Under the pieces are notes generated by a model. It did no database searches. It worked only from the letters and a program-made list of their open reading frames with translations, and had not been told where the DNA came from. From assembly GCA_905160935.1 (NCBI GenBank), contig CAJHZI010000433.1:248001-312000 (forward strand): 64,000 nucleotides of DNA, given 5' to 3'. The stretch's first letter is position 1. Each line of letters opens with the position of its first letter. Both the position numbers and the translations under genes were made by a program. Below, piece after piece: positions 54,401 through 63,400 of this stretch. The DNA is from Enchytraeus crypticus. Lineage: Eukaryota; Annelida; Clitellata; Enchytraeida; Enchytraeidae.

Positions 54401-57400
54401 AATGATGGATCCCACTCACTCCGCTGGAATGGACTCGGGGAGTGAGACAGACACAAGCTCGTCAGGATTTGGGAGTCCGTTATCTCCTCGGAAGACGTCT
54501 CAGGTACCGCTTCCAGAGAAAATCCCTCGCTCCGCTGCACTGAACGGCCTCGACATTCACTCGTGCATTCAGTTCTTGCTGGAGTTGTACAGCTCGATGC
54601 TCTCCTTCACGAACATCTTCAACATTCCTCTCATGCTGCTCAACGAAACCATCAGATCGGTTACTGTCGCGTCTATCTGTACTCTACTATCGTTTGCCTA
54701 TTTTTAATCAATCCATCAGGTCGTTTAGTGTCTTATCTATCTGTAAATTCTGTAAAATTTGTGTTGATACATGTGTGTTCTTAATTGACAAAGTTATTAC
54801 ACTTTATTTGCATGCATCCTATCATTAGGCCTCCTACGTATGCTAGGCTAATCAGCTACCGACTGCAATATTAGTGCGCAGTTAAAATGACGCGAGGGTG
54901 GATTCTTCTCGCAGGGTAGATGCATCACGTGCGTTAAAAGTTCAATGCATCGGCACGTTTTTAGCTTCGTTTTGAAAAAATATTGTACTTCAAGATAACA
55001 TTAGCAGAAAATATATCTGACATGTGTTTCGTTGTTCTAATAGAGAATAGCTTACGATATTTTCAAGAATATCAGTCAACTCGTTACGACTTTATTGTAC
55101 AAACAATTTGTGTTCGTTATAATTAATAAAGAAATATACAGTTATTAAATTAATTATGAAAGATACAGTTTATGCAAGTAATATTTTAATCTTAAGTTTA
55201 ATTATTAGATTGGTATATCTTTGGCGTATACTACTTGGCATCCTTATAAAAAGGAGTTGCTAGTTTCCTCAAAGCAAGTGTAGTACTTTTTAATGACGAC
55301 ATTTTTGATACCCGATTGTTACGTTATATTTAATGTACACGCAGCTGGTGCATTTGTCAGACGTGTTTACTGAGAAGTCTCAATATGATTGGATGTTGAG
55401 TGTCCTACTTGAGGTACAGAGATGCCACCCTAGCGAGGATGAGTTGGTGGGACATTACGTTGTGCTCGGCATCTGCAAGGCGGCGGCTGTCGTTGCTATT
55501 GTAAGCTCTGCTAATCTTCTGGAACATTCTTTACTGTTGCTATTGTAAGCTCTGCTAATCTTCTGGAACATTCTTTACTGTTGCTATTGTAAGCTCTGCT
55601 AATCTTATAGAACATTCTATACTGTTGATATTATAAGCTCTGCTAATCTTCTAGAACATTCTTTACTGGTGATATTGTAAGCTCTGCTAATCTTCTAGAA
55701 CATTCTTTACAGTTGCTATTGTAAGCTCTGGTAAGCTTCTAGAACATTCTTTACTGTTGACTATTTTGTGTTGGTTCTGAGAGTTTCTGTTTACATTATA
55801 TTTTTACGTTTACGTTATCTTTTTTTATTTGTTTGCAGCATAATAAATATCATCTCTATTCTTTAAAGATATAAAGTTCTATTCGTATCTCGACCCTATC
55901 TAAACTGTGATTCAAGGGAAGACGATGATGACGATGAATTTATTTAATATTCAACGAGTGGAAAATATTGGATTTATTTGTTACTGTACTTAATTTTGTA
56001 CTTCTTAACTAAGTTCATATAGTTCGTAAATGAGGGCATAATTGATCGATTGACTGATTGATTGACCTCAGGATTTAACGACTGCTGAGCGGGTGGTTAA
56101 GATGATAGAAGCAAGTCTTCGCAGCACTCATCTGCCCACGAAGCTCTCGGCTCTCTACGGCTCTCTGTACCTACTCGAGGCTGCTGCAGACGACACCACC
56201 TCCCATCTGCTTCCGGTCCTCTCTGAGTATCTCCAGCGCTCTCTCAACAGTCTCACTCCGTATGATGACTCCTCTAGTTTCACTGATTTCACACTTGTTC
56301 AGTTCACACGAGATTTGCTAAACTCTGTGGTTAAATCTCTATTGTTATGATTTTAATTTTAATTATTATAATTAATAATTATCTATTCTTTTATAGAGAG
56401 ATTTTCATTTTTAATATTTTACTTAATGGTTTCATGACTAGATGTGCCCGTTTGAAAAAATGCTCACATCTAGGATAATGGGCTCTTTTAACTGAGCCTG
56501 AATTTGAATCCAAACCTCTCAATCCTAAATCGGACGTTCTAGCAATGTATATCATACGACTCTCAAGAAATCAATAAAAAAAATGTATTATATATGAAAA
56601 AGTTGTTTTAATTAGAAATAGACTTATATATATATATATGACGATGTGATTAAATTTTTTACTTGCCAGATATTTATAGTGGATAAATGACAGAGCGTAG
56701 ACCTAATTAGCGTTAATATTTACGAATTATAAATTTGACAAAGCGACTAAATTTAAATAGGGCCATATACTCGCCATAAATTTTTAATCGCCTAATGACA
56801 AAGCTGTAACAAACGTAATTAGCTGTAATAAGCATATCTATTAAGGAATTTCGCCAGGGTGCAAGCGTCGACAACGTTATCGTTTGGGTTACTTTGGACA
56901 GATAGACAGACAGGGAGAACTGGCTCATTGTATTATATAGTGGGTGGATGAAAGTCATTGAAGTCAAAATAGAATATGGTGATGACAATGATTTGATATT
57001 TGAAAATAAATTTAAAATATTCTTTATCCTCCTTATTAAAAGTTATAAAGTCAAAAAACGGTTAAAATTTTTGCAATAGGGCAAGAAAGTATAAATTTGC
57101 ATTTACTGATCAAACTATAGAGAAATTTACCAGAAACCCATAAAAACGTGTAGTACAAACATTATCGTTATAATTATATTTTTATACTTTCACTGAAAAT
57201 TGAATAAATGTTATCATTCTACTAGCGTTTTGATAACACTACGAAGAAAAATTATTAAACTTTCTTAAAAAATCATTTAAAGAAAAATTATTAAACTTTC
57301 ATCTACTTAAATTTTTCATCCTACATTTTCATCGACTACTGGCTTATTGCAAAACTGTCAAGCCACCGCCTGTATTGAAAGAAGCTTCTCAAAATTTGTT

Positions 57401-60400
57401 TGCTTGAAGCAGAAACTTTATGCCAGAAACATTGACAAATATATTATGCTTCACTTCAAGAAATGATTTAATTGAATCACATTGGTAAAGTACAGGATAA
57501 CGATTAAAATACTTAGTAAGACTACTATATAACTTCGACCCTTATTAGAAAATTGAAGTTTAAGAATACAACATTTCTGCTGTATTTTTAATTTTGTATT
57601 CTTTACTTGATCAGTTACTAATAGTAATAAATCACAAAACAGGAGCTGCTATTAGACCGTATTTATTATTTCAAACTTAAATTTAGGATATTTCACCTAT
57701 TTAAGAAAAAGTCATTAACGCTTCTTACTGATTTCTGTACTTTTTATGCTTTATTATGTCACGAATAATAATTGTGCATTATAAAGAGTATTGGTATTTG
57801 GTAATAATTAATAATAATAGTCAGGTCCGATAATCCAACTGTACTACAACTCTTTCACTAAAACTTGCAATCTTTTAAGAGTGCCTAAATTTATTTAGCA
57901 TGTTATTTACTGGTGTTTAGGACGACCATCCACAGTGAAAAGCACGCCCTGGTGATGTGGGCGACGGCTTTCTATTTGAAGGAGAACTATGCCAGTCAGT
58001 TGAAGGACGCTGAATTCTCCTCTCAAATACTGCAGGTGCTCTCCGATGCTGTGTTGTAGTTTATTGCAAACGTCTCTCGATTTCTGTAATAAAACGATTT
58101 AAGGAAAATTTTGATTTGACACGTCTAAGTGTCAAACGTGTCAAATGAGTCTTGAGTAAGATTTTAGTTTTATTTTAATGCTACTACAGCTGTTTCATTG
58201 TTTCATTTCACATCAAAATAGGAAATGTGACAAAGAAATAAACAGAAGAATTGCCATGGCTAAGTAGGCATATAACAGAATGTCCCAAGATTTTCAGAAG
58301 CCACAAATTTTCAGTTGATACAAACAAGACTTCTTCAGTGCTATAATCTACCCATATTGTTATATGGAAGTGAAGTTTGGACAATCTCTTCTGTAATGGA
58401 ATCGAAACTTGAGGCAACAGAGATGTTGTTCTATAGAAGAATGCTACGTATTTCTTATATAGATCACGTTAAAAATGAAGATGTTTTAATAATAATAATA
58501 ATAATAATAAAGGTTTAACGTCCGTTTCCTCATCCTGGGATGATGTCAGGGACGTCCCCAACATCACACATCACTACAGATTAATTAACCCAGACCAGTC
58601 TGCAAAAGAAATGTGCTGAGCAGAAGTAAGGTCCTAGACGAAAGCCAGTCCGGTGATCAAAAAATGGCCAGGGTAGATTGATTATGTCTATGGTGGGAAA
58701 AGGTATGTCTTAAGCTTGCTAGAGAATGTTGAAAGAGAAAAACAAGAGCGAAATTTAGCAGGTAAATAGTTCCAGATTGTGGGTGCTGCGTAAGAAAAAG
58801 AACGTCTGCCCAATGATGTGAGAATATTTGTAACAGAGAGAAGATTGGCATTGGTGGAACAAACGAATATCAAATTTACAAAGAATATCAACTTGTCCTG
58901 ACCCTTTGAACCGAATGAGACGACAACAGATGAAGTTTTTCGGACACATTATGCGGAACAAAATAGTTGAAAATACCGTAGTGACAGGAATAATAGAAGG
59001 CAAAATATGCAAGGGACGACAGCGGATGACGTTTATTAAGAGTCTTAGCAAATGGATGCAGCTAACTGAAACAGAGATGATCAGAGCAACAATGAACAGA
59101 GACACATGGAGGAATATGATCATGACCGCCCAGGCTTGGAACAGGCACGGCACTTAGAGAAGAAGAAAACTACAGCTGTAGTATTCCTTCTACCCGTATT
59201 CCACTTATCTTCATAGTTTTATTAGCTTTGTTATGATGCTACAGCTGTGCTCGACTTATCTTGATGATTTTAATAGCATTGTTATGATAATGTTACAGCT
59301 GTGCTCGACCGTGCTGACTGCACAAAACGACGCCACGCCGCTCTCCATCTATCTCTGCGTAGTGAAGGGCCTGGAGAGACTGCAACTCAGTGGCACCATC
59401 AGCGCCCTGGAGTCCGAGTCCATCGCTAAACTTAGTATTGACAGGTTGTGTGCATTGAGATATTATATACTTATGTTTAATGAAATATATTATATAATTT
59501 TACTTATATTTAGTAAGTCCTTGATGAACATGATGATGGCGGTTGTTCTCTCTCTCTTTTTCTCTGTCTCTCTCTCTCTGTCTTTCTCTCTCTCTCAGTG
59601 TACTGCTTAGTGGCAGACCCACGACATATAACTTCTCCCTTCTCTATATATTTCATGGGCAGGTCTTAATTCGTAGAAAAATAGTCATTTATTTCACTAA
59701 ACCCGTGTACTGACAATTTTCTTGACGGGTTGGCTTGGATAGAAATATTTAGCTAATTATATCTAAGTATAACAGACATTGCAGTTGACTGGAAGCCAAC
59801 TCAAGGAAAAAGGAAAAGAGGAATACCTAGAAGTACTTGGCTAGGTACGAACAACCAGGTTTTGAGAGCATTAAACATTACATGGGAAGGCGCTGTGAAG
59901 ATTGCTGATGATAGAAACGAATGCAGGAATGTTGCCTCCCTATGTTCTTTACAGAACGCATGGAACTGACGATGATAACAGACATTAGGTGCCAGTAAAT
60001 TCAGTCTATCGAGTATTTTAAACATACAATATATCATACATTCGTTACATCTAAAAAGTTAAAATATGAAAAATGCCGTTTTTAGCGTAGAAATATTTTA
60101 TATTTCAATGTTGACGCAGAATATACAAGTATACTCGTTTGTTCGATTGTCTTGGTAGCCCTGCGTGTAAGCGCTTTAGGTAACGGCGTAACGTTTCAAA
60201 TGCTGTCTCTCAGGTCCTGGGATCAATTCCCGGTAGAGCTGATCAGAGAGTAAAATCTCGGGCATTCACTATTCAGGGTACTCCAGTACACCTGACGTCT
60301 TGAAGAGAAGCCTTTCAAGCTTCTGACCTTGACATTACACCAACATTTTTGAAAATATATATTCGTTTGTTAATAGATTCAAACAACAGACTCCTCAGAG

Positions 60401-63400
60401 GTCGCTGGTTGCTTTAGGACTACTTCTCAGCAGTCTCTATGCTGGTACTTAAGACTTATTCTCAGTTGTATATATTGCTATTCTTTTCTGAATAAATATT
60501 AATGCCTAATATTTTGAAGGGGAAGATAACCTCGCCGATATCAATCTCTACCATTTGACTTTATCCGCGTGACAACTAAAAATGTGCTGTTAGCATTTTA
60601 TGAAGCTTTTCTATTCTCAACTATATCTTGAGTCTGTTATGTTTTATTTCCAAGAATTCTAAACATTTGCGCGGAGTTCGCGTTCTCCTATTGGCTGGAG
60701 CCACCTGGGTCGGTTGAATGTCAGCCGTCTGGTGACAAACTTTGTTTTAATTTCCGCGAAAGATAACCGTCTGAGTCTCAGCAGATGTCTTCCCCCGTCA
60801 CAAGTAGCTCAAAATTAGCTCAGACATCGGGCGAAAAATGGTTCATAAAATCCAAAAGTGATTGTTCGGAGTGAAAAATATTTTCGCTAATAAGATCGGC
60901 TAATAGTAAAGTAAAATATAAGAACTAAGTCTCATTTCAAAATCGTTTATTTTTTGCCTAGGCTATTATAGATAATTAATTAGACATGTCATGTCTATCA
61001 TATTTGGCAGCTGTTGCGGTGTATAATATCAGATAGTTTTTGCTGCCCCTGATACCATTAGAGCATTTATTTCATCGAGAGCTAAGTGTGATGTTGGTGC
61101 ACTTTTTTAATGATTAATTTATTTATTGATAATTTGATTGATTACTTTTTTGGGCCGTCTTACTTTATCTGACTTATTAAAAGAACCTATCAACTTTACG
61201 ATTAACGGAGCAATCAATGAATTGACAGGTTGCTTACTAATTTATTGATTTGTGGATTGATCGATCAACCTACCGACTGATGTAGCAATCATTGATAGGT
61301 TTATTGATTTGCGGATTGATTGATGCAGGTCTACCGGCAGCTACCTCAGTGGCGGCTGATGCCGGTAGAGGAAGCGACCCCACCCCTGAGCTCATGTACG
61401 ACCCCGAAGCGCTCATGATCATCCTGGAGAGAGTCACTGTGCTCTTCGATAGGTTAGATATCCTGCTGCTTCAGTTGTATCCATCTCTTTTGTTTTTAAT
61501 TTTTTCTTAATAATTTATGGAATTTCTCGTCATTGTGTGAAGTAATTTATAGAGAGAGTAATAGAAGAGAGTTTGGAGGGATGAGCTGGATGTTAAGCTA
61601 GAGAGTGGTGACCACAATTGACTTGGGATGCGGTAATTAAGAAGGACTTGAAAATTAGATGTTCTGATTATATAGTGTGGGACAGGAAGTACTGGAGAAA
61701 GTCTATTCGTATCCCGACACTAGTTAAACTGGGATTTACGGGAAGATGATGATGATGTGTGAAGTAATTTTGAGAACTTTTACAAAACTAATGTAATGAA
61801 GATGCAGTAAGGACACAATGAAGATGTAATGATAATGCGATAAAGACGCAATGAAGATGCTGTGTATCTTTGCTCAACCGAAGTTGATATCAGGTACGAA
61901 AACTAACGTACAGGTTACAAGAGCTAACATTGCAGCAGCTTTGGCTCTGTAGGGTAACTATTCATTTTACTTAACTAAATAGATGAACTAATTTTAGAAG
62001 ACTATTCAACTGGTGCATGCTAAAATATAGATTATAATAATAATAACCTCCGACAATTTCTATAGCGGTGTCATGGCCGGTGTCAGGTCTTCAAAACCGC
62101 TTTACAGGTTCCTGGCAGGTTATTATTAATCCTTCCTTGATTAATCATATCTTTGCTATTGATAGCGCCAATCGGCAGCTATCTCCGATACAAGATTAAT
62201 CTTCCATGGGCCCAAGGGGATATCCATCATTACTAGACTGACCTGGGCTTTGTACTCAGTCCTCTTGTATCCGAGGCGAACACACTAACCGTTACGACAC
62301 TTACTCTCCCCGAATATGGTTAAGATTGTAAATTATCGTTTGGATAAAGATGAATGAAGGTGAATCATATGATGGGACTGTGTGCTCAGATTGCGCAAGG
62401 GTTTGCCGCACGAGGCGGAGGTGATAAGTCGAGTGTTGCCTGCGCTGCTCGTCGACTTCTGTCCCGCTCAGGACATCATGAACAAAGTGATAGGAGAGTT
62501 CCTCTACACTCACCAGCCTCATCCTCAGCTCATGGCTTACGTCACCTTCAACGTATAAATTCTACTTGACCTTCACTGGCCATTCAGCGCTTCTGTGGTT
62601 TTTACTGTGGCATTGTGGCATTACTGTGGCATTAGCATAGAACGGCGCTCTATTATTACTAGTAGTAGACCTATTATTATTAGTAGTAGTATTATTATTA
62701 AAATCTAGGCATTGTAATCAAAGTTAGTAGTAGTAATATTAGTAAAGCCTTCACGGTTGTTTTAACTAGGTGACCTAGAGTAGGCTCTCAGCTATTCGTT
62801 CATTTTCTGTGAAATTTTCTATTAAACCTAATCGTTTTCACCCCGTATAAAAATTAAATAATAAATCAATATGAGACGTCCTTTTCTAACAGTCTCTCAA
62901 TTAATGAGTTAAAATCCATTGCAGTGTTAATTTGTGACGAAACAGGATTAATTAAGGGTTTTATTTATAAATGTTATAATTAAATTGAATGTTACTACTG
63001 AATATTGAATTTTAAGTGATTTGTTTGTAGCTTGGCCTGTAATAAGATATCTAGCTAGTTCCATTTTTATGTGCATGAAGAATGTCGAATTATACGCAAG
63101 CCTTTTATTGGTAAGATACAGTTGCTTAGTTAATTTAGTTCTATTAACAACAAGCATTTAGGCCAGACAACTGACAGGCAGCTGATGTCATCTAGCTAAT
63201 TGCAAACTTATTACACTCATTTTTCTCGTCTGGGGCTCTCTTCAACCAATTACTAATTCAAGTGCTTATGGGTGCTGACGTATCAGAAAAAACATTTTAA
63301 AATACTCAATAATTCTTAAGAATAACTTATATAATTGAAAAATAAAGTCTGCGACCAATTATGACGGTCCCAGGACGACAAGCAAGATTAGGAAGCTGAT

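Noticed and set aside
56260..56349. Longer version of exon 32, open to 56349
   Set aside because: The extension has no match in huntingtin and would break the phase with exon 33; the CC|gtatga donor restores both.
57300..57480. hAT dimerisation-domain remnant
   Set aside because: Only a few short matching words; no continuous reading.
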